NCBI GenBank assembly: GCA_006503475.1
Contig: RSEH01000002.1
Location: 124,001 to 188,000, forward strand
Reading direction: 5' to 3'
DNA from: Stentor roeselii
Taxonomy: Eukaryota; Ciliophora; Heterotrichea; Heterotrichida; Stentoridae
DNA length: 64,000 nucleotides
The position numbers and the translations under genes are program-made. The notes beneath the pieces were generated by a model. That model was not told the origin of the DNA, did no database searches, and was given only the letters and a program-made list of their open reading frames with translations. Of this stretch, positions 49,199 through 58,457 are shown piece after piece. Each line of letters opens with the position of its first letter. Position 1 is the first letter of the stretch.

Positions 49199-50326
49199 AT
49201 GGACCCTGGAAAAATCTATCAATACTCTCCAAAGAAAAAGACGAATTTTTCCAGACAAGACGATCCTTACTTCAGTCAAAGCGTTGACGGTTTATTTACA
49301 TCAACATCATCAAACCCCGACTCTTTTCCGAACTTCGGACAGAGTGGCTACCTGGAACTTAGCGGAAGTGGCGACTTGGACCTGTTCTCGGTGGAGTCGT
49401 CTCTTCCGAACATATCAAGACTAGCTCGAACTCAAGCAGGAAGCAAGAAAATGCAGCAAATCATTGCGAAAAGTCGTCCTGAGGAAATTGATAAAATTGT
49501 TGATTTCGTAGCTGACATGATGGGAGAGTTGATGGTTGACAAGTATGGAAATTATATGTGTCAGACTCTTGTTCAAAGCTGCTCTGCGGCTCAAAGACTT
49601 AAACTTCTCAATGGCATGAAAAATAGCCTTGTTAGGATTGCTTGTGATCCTAAAGGAACTCATGCTTTGCAGAATTTAATTGCTCTTGCGAATTTACATG
49701 AGGAGGAACAGATTTATCAGCAAAGCTTTGTGGGACATATTGTTAGACTTGCTAAAGATCAATACGCGACTCATGTAATCCAAAGACTTCTAGTAACAGT
49801 GAAAAACACTTACTTCATCATAAAAGAACTTCTAGGCCACGTTCAACACCTAAGCATGGACAAGCTAGGTCTATGTGTAATAAAAAAATGCGTGAAAAAC
49901 CCACAAATCTTCACCGAAGTCCTCGGAAGTTGCTTAATTCTAATGCAAGACCCTTACGGAAACTACGCGATCCAAACCGTTCTCGAGACCTGGAAAGAAG
50001 AATGCGGCTTTGAGTTCGTTTCAAGCATTCAAAACAAAGCCGCTCAACTCTGCATCCAGAAATACGCTTCGAACGTGATGGAAAAAGCAATGAAAGTAGA
50101 AGTTATTCGAAAAGCGATAATCAGAGAGCTGATCAATGAAGACAAACTCGACTTGTTGATGGGGTCGCCTTACGGATGCTATGTTTTGAAAACTGCTGTC
50201 CTTGAAAGCGATCGTGAAGAAAAGGTTGATTTGAAGAGAGCCTTTGAAATGCTTGGACAGAAACTTCATAACAGCAAACTTCAGAGTCAATGGGAAGAAA
50301 TTTTCAGTATTTTTAGAGGGTTTTAG
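49199..50326 (+). CDS. Pumilio/PUF RNA-binding protein
   Basis: 375 aa. A ~75-residue disordered leader is followed by eight PUF repeats. Readable recognition triplets: R2 DKYGNYMCQ, R3 DPKGTHALQ, R4 DQYATHVIQ, R5 DKLGLCVIK, R6 DPYGNYAIQ, R7 QKYASNVMEK, R8 SPYGCYVLK. R6 (N,Y,Q; uracil) and R7 (S,N,E; guanine) are canonical, but R5 and R8 are not. PUF proteins repress or destabilise mRNAs through 3' UTR sites. Start at the ATG at 49199 (ATAAATCAATGG). Confidence 0.9.
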   Translation: MDPGKIYQYSPKKKTNFSRQDDPYFSQSVDGLFTSTSSNPDSFPNFGQSGYLELSGSGDLDLFSVESSLPNISRLARTQAGSKKMQQIIAKSRPEEIDKIVDFVADMMGELMVDKYGNYMCQTLVQSCSAAQRLKLLNGMKNSLVRIACDPKGTHALQNLIALANLHEEEQIYQQSFVGHIVRLAKDQYATHVIQRLLVTVKNTYFIIKELLGHVQHLSMDKLGLCVIKKCVKNPQIFTEVLGSCLILMQDPYGNYAIQTVLETWKEECGFEFVSSIQNKAAQLCIQKYASNVMEKAMKVEVIRKAIIRELINEDKLDLLMGSPYGCYVLKTAVLESDREEKVDLKRAFEMLGQKLHNSKLQSQWEEIFSIFRGF

Positions 50327-50344
50327 TTAAGTGGCATTATATAG

Positions 50345-51508
50345 TTAATCGATTAGGAAGTAGAGAATTGGGAATAGGTCCGTGTATCGGTCGTTGTCGG
50401 TGTCTTGGATTGAAAAAAAAGAGGGATCTGGGGTTTTGAATAGGAAGTTTTTAGAGCCTTGGATTATTATTTGAATTGAAATTTCTTGGGGAAGCTCGAC
50501 TCGGATTTTTTCGCTGAGGATGAAATCGAAAGTTATTTGTCCTGGAATATGGGGAATTATTATATCATTGTACTGGTATGGTGTATCTGCAACGTTAATA
50601 AACAAACTTTCAATGCAGAGAATCTCATTTAAAGAAGATACCGACCCAATACCAAGTCCTTTGAGATTGATATGGCTTCTTTGCCCCTGTTTAAACCGAG
50701 CAAAGTAAGTTTTATAAGAGCATTCATTATTCACATGAATTTGAGAGAAAAATGTTTTAGCCTTCAATCCTTTTTCATTTAAAATCCTAATTTCTTCAGC
50801 TATTCTATCGTAATCAGAAATAATTCTTTCCTCATTTTCCTCAATAATATTAGGTTGAACTATTTCATTCGGATCATTGATCTTAGCCTCAGAAAAGTTA
50901 GCAAAATTTTTAGACTTTCCAGCCTTTTTACTAGAAATTTGTTCATTTTTTTGTGATTTTCTGAATTCTGGGTGTTGAATGAAAATATAATGCTTTTCTA
51001 GGACGCTTATTTGTTCTTCACAGGATTTATTCATATTCATATCGAATTCTTTAAATACTTCGTAGAGTTCCGTTTGATAGCTTTGAACCCAAGGAATCCC
51101 TTCAAAAAAGTTAGCAAAATCATCTTTTCCAATTTCATTCATAATTTTCTTACTTTTTTCAATCAACAAAACAAACTTCTCTTCACATCTATTTTTGATT
51201 GTTTTAATAGTTCCCCTAAGTACAGGATCATTTCCAACTTCACATTTTTCACATAAAAGTTGATTAGTCCTTTGGTTTAATGAATTTCTCTGAAAGTGAT
51301 GAACAGGACAAAGAATATCTTCTTCAAAAGGTATTTCCTTTAAATTTACCTTCACCTTATGTAATGGGCAAAATTTCCCAATTTCTCTCAAATAATTAAA
51401 GCATTGTCTACAAACAATATGTGCACAGCTCAAAGAAACAGGTACTCGAAACGCATCGAAAGTTTCATAGCAATAAATACAACAAGTCTTCTTAACCTCA
51501 TCAGCCAT
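50345..51508 (-). CDS. RING finger protein with C-terminal PHR-like domain
   Basis: 387 aa. The RING is at ~8-50: CCIYC, then CAHIVCRQC and CPLHK, a C3HC4-type arrangement. A further Cys/His stretch (CPVHH ... CEKCE, ~70-95) resembles a B-box. The middle is helical. The C-terminal ~140 residues form a beta-rich domain ending FPILYFLID, comparable to the PHR fold. Likely an E3 ubiquitin ligase with a substrate-binding beta-sandwich; PAM/Highwire-type proteins combine the same parts. Start ATG at 51508 (ATTATTATTATG); further upstream only a TTG. Confidence 0.78.
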   Translation of the reverse strand: MADEVKKTCCIYCYETFDAFRVPVSLSCAHIVCRQCFNYLREIGKFCPLHKVKVNLKEIPFEEDILCPVHHFQRNSLNQRTNQLLCEKCEVGNDPVLRGTIKTIKNRCEEKFVLLIEKSKKIMNEIGKDDFANFFEGIPWVQSYQTELYEVFKEFDMNMNKSCEEQISVLEKHYIFIQHPEFRKSQKNEQISSKKAGKSKNFANFSEAKINDPNEIVQPNIIEENEERIISDYDRIAEEIRILNEKGLKAKTFFSQIHVNNECSYKTYFARFKQGQRSHINLKGLGIGSVSSLNEILCIESLFINVADTPYQYNDIIIPHIPGQITFDFILSEKIRVELPQEISIQIIIQGSKNFLFKTPDPSFFSIQDTDNDRYTDLFPILYFLID

Positions 51509-51542
51509 AATAATAATAAATTCAATTCTTATTAAATACAAC

Positions 51543-51674
51543 CTATCCTACTTTATCATTTCCACCAATAACCCTTTTCATATCCTTGAAATTTTCCACA
51601 ATTTTTCTCTTCTCACATTCTTTTCCTTGTTTTTCTTCCTTCTCCGTCAAAGAATTTTCAAGGAAGTCTTCATC
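51543..51674 (-). other. Short open frame between PP4R3 and RING genes, possible extra exon
   Basis: 43 codons from ATG at 51674 (MKTSFENSLTEKEEKQGK ... GNDKVG), Lys/Glu-rich, in the same frame as the preceding PP4R3 gene. It may be a C-terminal exon of that gene, but no 15- or 16-nt GT-AG segment joins them, so it may also be a separate micro-ORF or chance. Confidence 0.3.
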
Positions 51675-51706
51675 TTGCATAAACTTGATAAAACTATGCC
51701 TAACAC

Positions 51707-53468
51707 TTACAAAGACTCGTCTTCCTCAGCCTTGACAAGAGCGACTTGAAGTTTCTTGACAAGTTGTAAAAGTTTCATTTCTCTTAACTTCTTGAAATGA
51801 TTATTCTTGAGATGAGACAAGATTAAACAACTCGCTTGTTGAAAACTGTTTAAAACTTGAAGAGCAGCTGAAAAAATCAGATTTTCTTTTAAAAAGTTCT
51901 TCTCAAGGCACTCAACGACAAAGTCAATATTTTGACTTCTGACAAGCCACAAGTCAATCTGCCGATTTTGTTTTAAACTTAAAAAAGACAAAAGTCTCAG
52001 AATTTCAACTGTCAAAGGGCGGTTTGAATGGGTTAAAGTCTTGAATTCAGATATGAAATGTGAAGAAGTCACTTGTTTTATTAGAGATTCTGGGTAGTTT
52101 TTAAGGTATTCAGAAAAAATTGAAAAAATTTCAACTTGGTGGTCTTGAGATACCATTGAAAGACTTGAAAGTAATGAAGAGAATATTGTTGAGTTAAAGT
52201 GGTCTCGAACTTGATCGTTGAAAGGAGTCTCGGGTGTTAAAAGCTGCTGAAGTAGTTTTGAAAGGAGTTGAATTGTGCTGATACTTGAGCTGGAAATGAA
52301 GAGATTTGTGAGGTTTATCATAAATGTTGAGTCTTTTGGAAGAAGTAAAGATTTTATTTGGTCTGGAAGGGATTCTGCTAGTCCTGAGATGTACTCTGCA
52401 AGGTACTCAACCATCAGGTCTCTTTGAACGCAGGTGGCTATGTCTTCCAGGACTGTTAAAACTCCAGCATTGAAGAAAATAAGAAACAATCTACCCCGTT
52501 CTTGCAAATTTAGAGCTTTAGACATGACAAGAATTTCTTTAAAACAAGTAAAAGCTGTAAATTCTCTCGCCTTCATTTTTTCAGTTAACTCAACTAAAAC
52601 CTGTGAATTACAAATCAATTCCTTCAGCAAGTCCTTCGAAGCCTCCTGAATAAAAACCATTAAAAATGCAGAAGACTGTTCATCAATATGTCTTCCAAGA
52701 GCAGTTTCCTTCAAAAACACAATTTTATTAATTTTCTCAATTTTTTCCTTTACCTGAAGACTAACCCCAAGTAAATTATTAAATTTCGACTCCTGGTAAA
52801 CCTGATTCAAATCAAAAAAAATTCCGTTTAAAGTCGGGTCATGACTAAGTCCATTTAACACCCTGGAAAATTCTTCTTGACTAACCAAAAATTCAATCAT
52901 TTCTCGAGATTGCGTCAAGACTAGATAAAAAATTACCCAAAAATTTATAAACCATGAAAACTATTCCAAGTTTTTCTTTATCGTCTTTTGGGAGTTTTTG
53001 TGAAAGTTCTCCGAATTTCGTTACGAAATTCGATTCGATTATGTTAAAAGCGAGTTTTTGACTAGGACTGAAGTTTAAAATGTACAAGATTTCTAAGAGG
53101 TTGTCTGGTGTAGGACTTGGAAGAGATGGAATTTCGCTTAGGTCTTCGTCGCTTTCTAGATCTTCATAGCTTCGGCCTTGAATCGCGCAGATTTCAGAAA
53201 AAAACTGGGAAAGACTTGCCTTGTCTGTGAAACTTAAGGCTAATGACTGACCTGACTCGGATATCCATGTTAAAATAGTTTCTCCTTGTTTGTGGTATAT
53301 TTCTTGAGATACTTTGTAGAAAAGAATTGTTTTGTATGGGTCGTCTTCTGATGCTACTGAAACTGAATTTGACTCGAATTCTAAGTAACCGATTCCTGTG
53401 TCTTGCCAGTCACCTTCTTGGTTTTGATGAAAAACTTTTACCTTCCAGATGTTGTTGCTTGAAGCCAT
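51707..53468 (-). CDS. PP4 phosphatase regulatory subunit 3 (SMEK) orthologue
   Basis: 581 aa from two exons around the 16-nt intron 52921-52936. The N-terminal ~105 residues are an EVH1/PH-like domain (NNIWKVKVFHQNQEGDWQDT, TILTWISESGQSLALSF), followed by an acidic spacer and the SMK-1 armadillo-like helices (EFSRVLNGLSHDPTLNG, NNHFKKLREMKLLQLVKKLQ). PP4R3 directs PP4 phosphatase to targets in DNA repair, centrosome function and, in other organisms, insulin/TOR signalling. Shorter than animal SMEK (~830). Start GATAATCTAAATG. Confidence 0.82.
52921..52936 (-). other. 16-nt spliceosomal intron
   Basis: gtaattttttatctag on the minus strand, with A six bases from the 3' end. As 16 is not a multiple of three it joins two different reading frames, exactly the shift needed to fuse the EVH1-like and SMK-1 parts of PP4R3. 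Confidence 0.82.
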
Positions 53469-53664
53469 TTAGATTATCTAAGATTTTGGGATTTTTGTTC
53501 TTTGGTTTGATCGGATGCTCTGAAAATACCAGAAAATCTCACCTTCATCACAAACATCTCCAAAAAAATTCCAACATCTCACCTCCCCGCTAAAACCCAA
53601 AATCTAAAATCACTTAAATTCCCATCAACCCATATCAACCAAATCCAAAGCCACCCTATTAAAA

Positions 53665-54369
53665 ATGCACCGAGAGTTAGATTCAGTCCTATACGAAGCA
53701 GTGATCCACTCAATCGACTACTCACGCCTCCGAAGAAGCAACTCAAAATGGGAGTCAGAACAAATGACAATCTCTGCAATTCTCGAAAAGTTCCGTAGTC
53801 CAAACCGGATAATAATCCAGATAATCCGAGACATTAACGGCCGTTCAGCTTTGCTGATGCAACGAAAACGAGGAGAGTCAACTTTTATCTTATTATCAGA
53901 TTTCATTGAAAGAGTGAAAATAAAGAGAAGTCTCGAAGTCTTCCAACTGATTTACTCAATATGGACCTCAGTGAATCCGAATCACATAAAAACAATTGGA
54001 AAAAAACTCTATCGAAACATTTTGCAAAGTATCAGCAAAAGTCTCGTCGGACACTTCAATGCTGATGACTTGGAACACGACTTGGCCCTTGATTTTACTG
54101 GAAGCAAAGAAATCGTCTTTTCGCAGTTCTATGACTCGATATTTGAAATCGCGGACAATGCTGTCCGCGGAAAAGATCTTCAGATGTTCGTCCCTGTTGT
54201 TTATCGCATACAACAGGCAGTGCTTAACTCGCCTTGGCTTAAAAGCATGCAGCCGGCGTTTAAGACCATCAAAGACCCGAGACCCACTTATCATTCGTGG
54301 ATGCTTCCTTTTTTGACTCAGGGAAAAACTGAACACTTTGCAGAAGAGATCTCGATGACTTTGATTTAA
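53665..54369 (+). CDS. Unknown conserved-looking protein, 234 aa
   Basis: No domain recognised. Mixed alpha/beta composition, no signal peptide or membrane helix, ordinary codon use, Arg-rich early part (SRLRRSN) and a pattern of amphipathic helices (EVFQLIYSIWTSVNPNHI). The ending PRPTYHSWMLPFLTQG is compact, so the protein is probably folded and cytosolic. The ATG is 196 bases from the divergent PP4R3 start. Confidence 0.65.
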   Translation: MHRELDSVLYEAVIHSIDYSRLRRSNSKWESEQMTISAILEKFRSPNRIIIQIIRDINGRSALLMQRKRGESTFILLSDFIERVKIKRSLEVFQLIYSIWTSVNPNHIKTIGKKLYRNILQSISKSLVGHFNADDLEHDLALDFTGSKEIVFSQFYDSIFEIADNAVRGKDLQMFVPVVYRIQQAVLNSPWLKSMQPAFKTIKDPRPTYHSWMLPFLTQGKTEHFAEEISMTLI

Positions 54370-54399
54370 TAATAGTTATGAATTCGTTCTAATGTCGCA

Positions 54400-54594
54400 T
54401 TAGTGACGAGAACCTCGGCTTTTGCTTCGATATTCTGATGGCTCGGAACTCTCGTACGGGTCTTCTTTGACTGTTTCTAGGTGTCCTTGATGAGCTTGTA
54501 GTGAAGTATATGCCTTGGATTTTTCGATTTCCATGTGATGTTCTTCGCCTTTTTTACCTTTTGTCACTTCTTCGTTGCAGCAAAAATTTCCCAT
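54400..54594 (-). CDS. Small probably dual-acylated protein, 64 aa
   Basis: Begins MGNFCC: Gly2 suits N-myristoylation and Cys5/Cys6 suit palmitoylation, as in small membrane-tethered signalling proteins. The rest is hydrophilic and charged (Lys, Glu, Ser, His), likely disordered, ending SKSRGSRH. Start CGAATAAATAATG. Convergent with the gene at 53665 (30 bases between stops). No family recognised; acylation is inferred from the motif. Confidence 0.6.
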   Translation of the reverse strand: MGNFCCNEEVTKGKKGEEHHMEIEKSKAYTSLQAHQGHLETVKEDPYESSEPSEYRSKSRGSRH

Positions 54595-54915
54595 TATTTA
54601 TTCGAATTTCACTTTGCTGGGAGATTTTTTTTGATGGGAAAGTTGATGTTGTGAAGGAGATTTTAGAGGATTTTTTTATTGGGAGACTATGGGTTGAAGG
54701 ATTTTGATGAGATTGGAGATAAGTTTAAGATGATGTTTTGAATGAGGTTATTTTGAATGAAGAGAAGTTTGAATAAATTGTTTAAATCTTTCGAGATTTG
54801 TTGATTTGAGGAAAATGGTATGTTTATTAACCTTACCTCGTAATTATTTGATTGTAATATGTCTATATTATAAGAATAGGAATAATATGACGTCACTTAA
54901 TGTAGATATTTATAA

Positions 54916-55905
54916 ATGGAAGAAGAGTTCTGCGAGCTTCTTAGACTTAGAGCAGTTCCTCATTTGCTTAGCCCTGATCAGAATAATATTTTGCTTAATT
55001 TGGATGGAATCATTCCAACTGTGTATAAGGAAGGAATTCCCTCCAAGTTAGTGAAAGAATTAGAAAAACATCAAAAGATTATTCAACAAGCAGATAGAGT
55101 TCAATACTACACCCAAACTTTTCAAGGAAGTCCTTTACTTGAATCTTCAGAAATATTCGTCACTCTTGAACTTTTACCACAGCCTTATGTTTTATATAAT
55201 GCTTCTGAAAATGATCAATATAAAAAATCAACAATAAAATATGCAATTTATACAGTTGATTCACCATTTGCTACAGAAACATTACAACAAATTGAGGGTA
55301 ATATCAAATTTAATCCAGATGATATCTTTCATGCTGAGGTGACAACGAGCATTGATATCAATAACAAAAAACTTAGTTCAAATTCTAGATTTAATTTAAG
55401 TACTTTACTGCCTGTTCAAGTATTTTACACTCTTATGTTTGTTGAGTACAGGGGAAGAGTAGTAAAAGTTTTGGTTACCAGAAACAACATAATTTTAAAC
55501 GATAACGGAAGAGTCGGTTCATCTTTAACCAGAATCGCCATATCAGAGAACTACTCCGAAAGAATCAACAATTTCGCAGAGATTTTTGTGACTTTATCAA
55601 ATACCATAAGAAAAGACTACCTGGGATTCGATGAAAATAGTTTCGAAAATCTAGCATTAGAATTAAACGGGGCCAATCCGAAAAGTATCGAGTTTTGGAA
55701 AGCAAAACTATTTTATTTTATTTGGGACTTGTCTGGAAGACCTCAAGGTGACCCTAATTTTGGAGGCAATACTTACAAACATCATTTGACGAAATCTTGG
55801 GAGGAGGCAACAAACAAAATCGTTTTTAACTGGAGTACTGAGTTCCTCAATCGATGTTTTGACCAGATCCTGAAGTTGATCTTTGACTACATCAGATCTA
55901 TTTAG
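54916..55905 (+). CDS. Unknown protein, 329 aa
   Basis: No domain recognised. Soluble, no signal peptide; the first half is beta-rich (SSEIFVTLELLPQPYVLY), the last third helical with aromatic residues (KAKLFYFIWDLSGRPQGD). ATG in a TTTATAAATG context. The 3' end is convergent with the RIIa-like gene (41 bases). A decayed copy of its last ~50 bases is found at 62323 onward. Confidence 0.65.
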   Translation: MEEEFCELLRLRAVPHLLSPDQNNILLNLDGIIPTVYKEGIPSKLVKELEKHQKIIQQADRVQYYTQTFQGSPLLESSEIFVTLELLPQPYVLYNASENDQYKKSTIKYAIYTVDSPFATETLQQIEGNIKFNPDDIFHAEVTTSIDINNKKLSSNSRFNLSTLLPVQVFYTLMFVEYRGRVVKVLVTRNNIILNDNGRVGSSLTRIAISENYSERINNFAEIFVTLSNTIRKDYLGFDENSFENLALELNGANPKSIEFWKAKLFYFIWDLSGRPQGDPNFGGNTYKHHLTKSWEEATNKIVFNWSTEFLNRCFDQILKLIFDYIRSI

Positions 55906-55946
55906 TCGGTAATAAGATTACTTAAATCATTTTACTCTTTATTCAT

Positions 55947-56945
55947 CTACTTCTTCTTCTTTGGCTTTACTCGTCTTCCAGGCTGGTTCATCGGCTCAGT
56001 CTGAGGGGCTTCTTCAAGAGCGATTTCTTTGAGCTTGTCTTCTTTTCCAGCTTTTACTGAAGAAATTTCAGTGATTTTTTTATCGAGTCTTGAATTTTTC
56101 ATCAGATTCTAAGTTTTTCTTACGAAAGTAAATTCATAAAAAGAGATAGTCCCAGCACCAGTCATGAAACCTTGAACGTCTTCTAATACGTAAAAATCAT
56201 CTGGATTCATTTTCATCTTTTTTTGAGCCTTTACGAGAATTGCTTCATAGACTAGCTCGATTGGAGGATATGGGTTTAAAGCTTTTCTCTTGTAAATATT
56301 TTCGAGACTTGAGCATAACATTGAAATTGTGACTTGGCCATTTTCATAATCTCCACAAGTGAGTTCCAAGAAAATTTCTTTAGTTTTTTCCATGAATTCC
56401 GAGTAGCAAAAGAAAAGCTGAACACTAAGTCTCAGATCTTCCAAATCAAACTTATTGAAAAGAACCGGTTCCTGAGACAAAGTAGAAGGAAATGAATCAG
56501 TTCTTGTAGAAGGATAATTAGGATGTGGTTGAAGTACTTTAGCAGCTTCAGCGACAAGAGTTCTCGGAAAGTCAGAACATAAAAGACAGAGGCACTGATG
56601 ATAGTCGAGAGCAGTGACGACTTTATAGTAAGGAGATGAGTGGAATATCGACGTCATCTGAGTCATAAAGCACGACCGGTTGTATTGAGATGATGAGATA
56701 AAACCGTGGTCTCGGAGAAGGATGTGCTCACCTCTTAAGGCTAAGGAAAAACTGAATGATTTTTACTATTCTGAAAGCACTTCTAAAGGCTTGTCTTCCC
56801 TCCGGTCTAGAATCACTTTTACTGCATCTTGGAGGTATATCGAGATTTTTGAGTACTCGATGTAGTCTTCTGAGGAACAGGATAAACGCTCTTGGTCTTG
56901 AAGCTTTTTACGCTGGTAGTTGAAGATTCGAGGATATGGTTCCAT
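55947..56945 (-). CDS. RIIa-like dimerisation-domain protein, possibly TPGS1-like
   Basis: 322 aa from three exons (introns 56752-56766 and 56109-56123). Exon 1 starts MEPYPRIFNYQRKK. Spliced residues ~40-65 read VKVILDRREDKPLEVLSEYF, a helix-turn-helix resembling the RIIa docking fold (x-L-x-x-RPE-x-P-x-x-FLAxYF) that begins tubulin polyglutamylase complex subunit 1. The central part is helical; the last exon is Lys-rich, ending VKPKKKK. TPGS1 would suit a ciliate with modified tubulin, but the match is weak and another RIIa-type ciliary protein is possible. Confidence 0.65.
56109..56123 (-). other. 15-nt spliceosomal intron
   Basis: gtaagaaaaacttag on the minus strand; contains the in-frame TAG. 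It joins ...FYEFTF to NLMKNSRLDKK, so the 51-codon frame downstream is a last exon and not a separate gene. Confidence 0.82.
56752..56766 (-). other. 15-nt spliceosomal intron
   Basis: gtaaaaatcattcag on the minus strand; removes in-frame TAG-TAA and links the RIIa-like exon (EVLSE) to YFSLALRGEH. Confidence 0.83.
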
Positions 56946-57029
56946 TCGATTTTTATTTGAATTGTTTTGAGTTTGGATTTTTGGAGGATTTTGATGGTTT
57001 TGGTAAGAGTTAGATTTTGGATTATAATG

Positions 57030-57827
57030 AGTGATATTGATTATGTTATTTTTATTTCTAGTATTATTTCGTCGGTCTCTTGCTTTAGCTTTATTGCGCT
57101 TTTTTATGGATTTGAATCTATTAAGAATGGGGTGGGATTGAGGTATATTTTAGTTATTCAAGTTTTGAACCTATTGGAATCGTTTTCTTATATCATTCAT
57201 CACTTTTGGAATTATAAAACTATTGGATGCTCAGTTTTTTATGTAATTCTATGTTTGTGCACCCAAACTCAAACCTTTTTGATTGGTTCATACTTTTACT
57301 ATTTTTATCGACTAATTTTCAGAGAGGTAGAAAAAGACAAAATTAAAATCTATCTGCACGTACTCTTCTCATTTTCATATAGTGCTGTTGAATCAGTGCT
57401 ACTTCTTGTACCAATAGGAATAAAATCAGATTGTTCTCCCAATAGTTCCCATGAGTTGTTTAACATTCTTTTATTTATAGATACTTCCATTCCTATAATC
57501 AATCTTATTTGGTGTTTATATGCAGGATTTAAGATTTATAATGGTCAAAAGCGAAACTTCAAAGCTTCAAAACAAGGGCTGAATAATCAAATTTGCAAAA
57601 TATTAAGCTTTCCGATAATAACTGTGGTTTGTGTACTGCCTCAATGTACTTTAGGAAAAATATATTATAATAACATAATCACAAATATAATTTGGTTCAA
57701 TTTTCAGGCTCTAGGATTTTTCAACTTCATTGCTTTATTATTTACAGAAGAGGCTCGTACTATTTTTAGAAGAAAATCAGGGAATAAACAAATAAAATTG
57801 AATAAATTAAAGAGAATCTACTTGTGA
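57030..57827 (+). CDS. Seven-transmembrane receptor-like protein B
   Basis: 265 aa, paralogue of the 7TM protein at 47831: same seven hydrophobic segments, SDCSPN loop, LIWCLYAGFK, FQALGFFNF and LLFTEEA near the end. The C-terminal tail is short and basic (KQIKLNKLKRIYL). ATG at 57030 (GGATTATAATGAG) chosen over an upstream in-frame start. It shares an 84-base divergent upstream region with the RIIa-like gene. Ligand unknown. Confidence 0.75.
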   Translation, partial: SDIDYVIFISSIISSVSCFSFIALFYGFESIKNGVGLRYILVIQVLNLLESFSYIIHHFWNYKTIGCSVFYVILCLCTQTQTFLIGSYFYYFYRLIFREVEKDKIKIYLHVLFSFSYSAVESVLLLVPIGIKSDCSPNSSHELFNILLFIDTSIPIINLIWCLYAGFKIYNGQKRNFKASKQGLNNQICKILSFPIITVVCVLPQCTLGKIYYNNIITNIIWFNFQALGFFNFIALLFTEEARTIFRRKSGNKQIKLNKLKRIYL

Positions 57828-58457
57828 ATCAAATTTGAAAAATAGATAAAATTTACTTAAGTAATCATCAAAGTTTACATTAAAGTTTGAATTAATATAT
57901 GGTAGCATATAAAAGTATTAATTATTTTCATCTTCTTCTGATATTGTCCTTTGTTTTGTATAAAACTAAAGCCTCTTTTTTTCTGCATTTTCATCAATAT
58001 TACCTGTGAATCACCTCAAACTTTTTCAAAGATTTTTCATGAAAAAACTGCAGTTTAATTCATTATTAGATGTTTATTTCAATCGAGTGGTATAAATAAA
58101 GTCAAAATATTTAAATATAAAAAAATATAAACTTTTAAACATTATGTCAAGAAATATTGTCTTAAATTTCTAGAAAAACAATATATCTAAAAAGTTTCCT
58201 CATCTACTCAGTATTTAATTTGGATTACTGAAATTTCAACTAAGATCAAATCATGATGAATTAAGTTCAATACATAAATCTCAAAAAGTAAGAATAAAAT
58301 CATTCATTTGAATATAAGACCCTTATAATTAAGTTGTAACTTTTAAAAATTTTAATTTTCAAAATTTTGACTTTAACTAGCACTATACTTTGCATCATTT
58401 GATTTTACTAAATTTTTCAATCAAAATGATTAAATCTTTACAAAAATACTTGAAAAT
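57828..58457. other. Intergenic before kelch gene
   Basis: 630 bases, A/T-rich, with no open frame of coding quality. No RNA gene recognised. Confidence 0.5.

Noticed and set aside
55947-56102. Separate 51-aa gene
   Set aside because: It is in frame with the preceding gene across a perfect 15-nt GT-AG intron, so it is the last exon of the RIIa-like gene.
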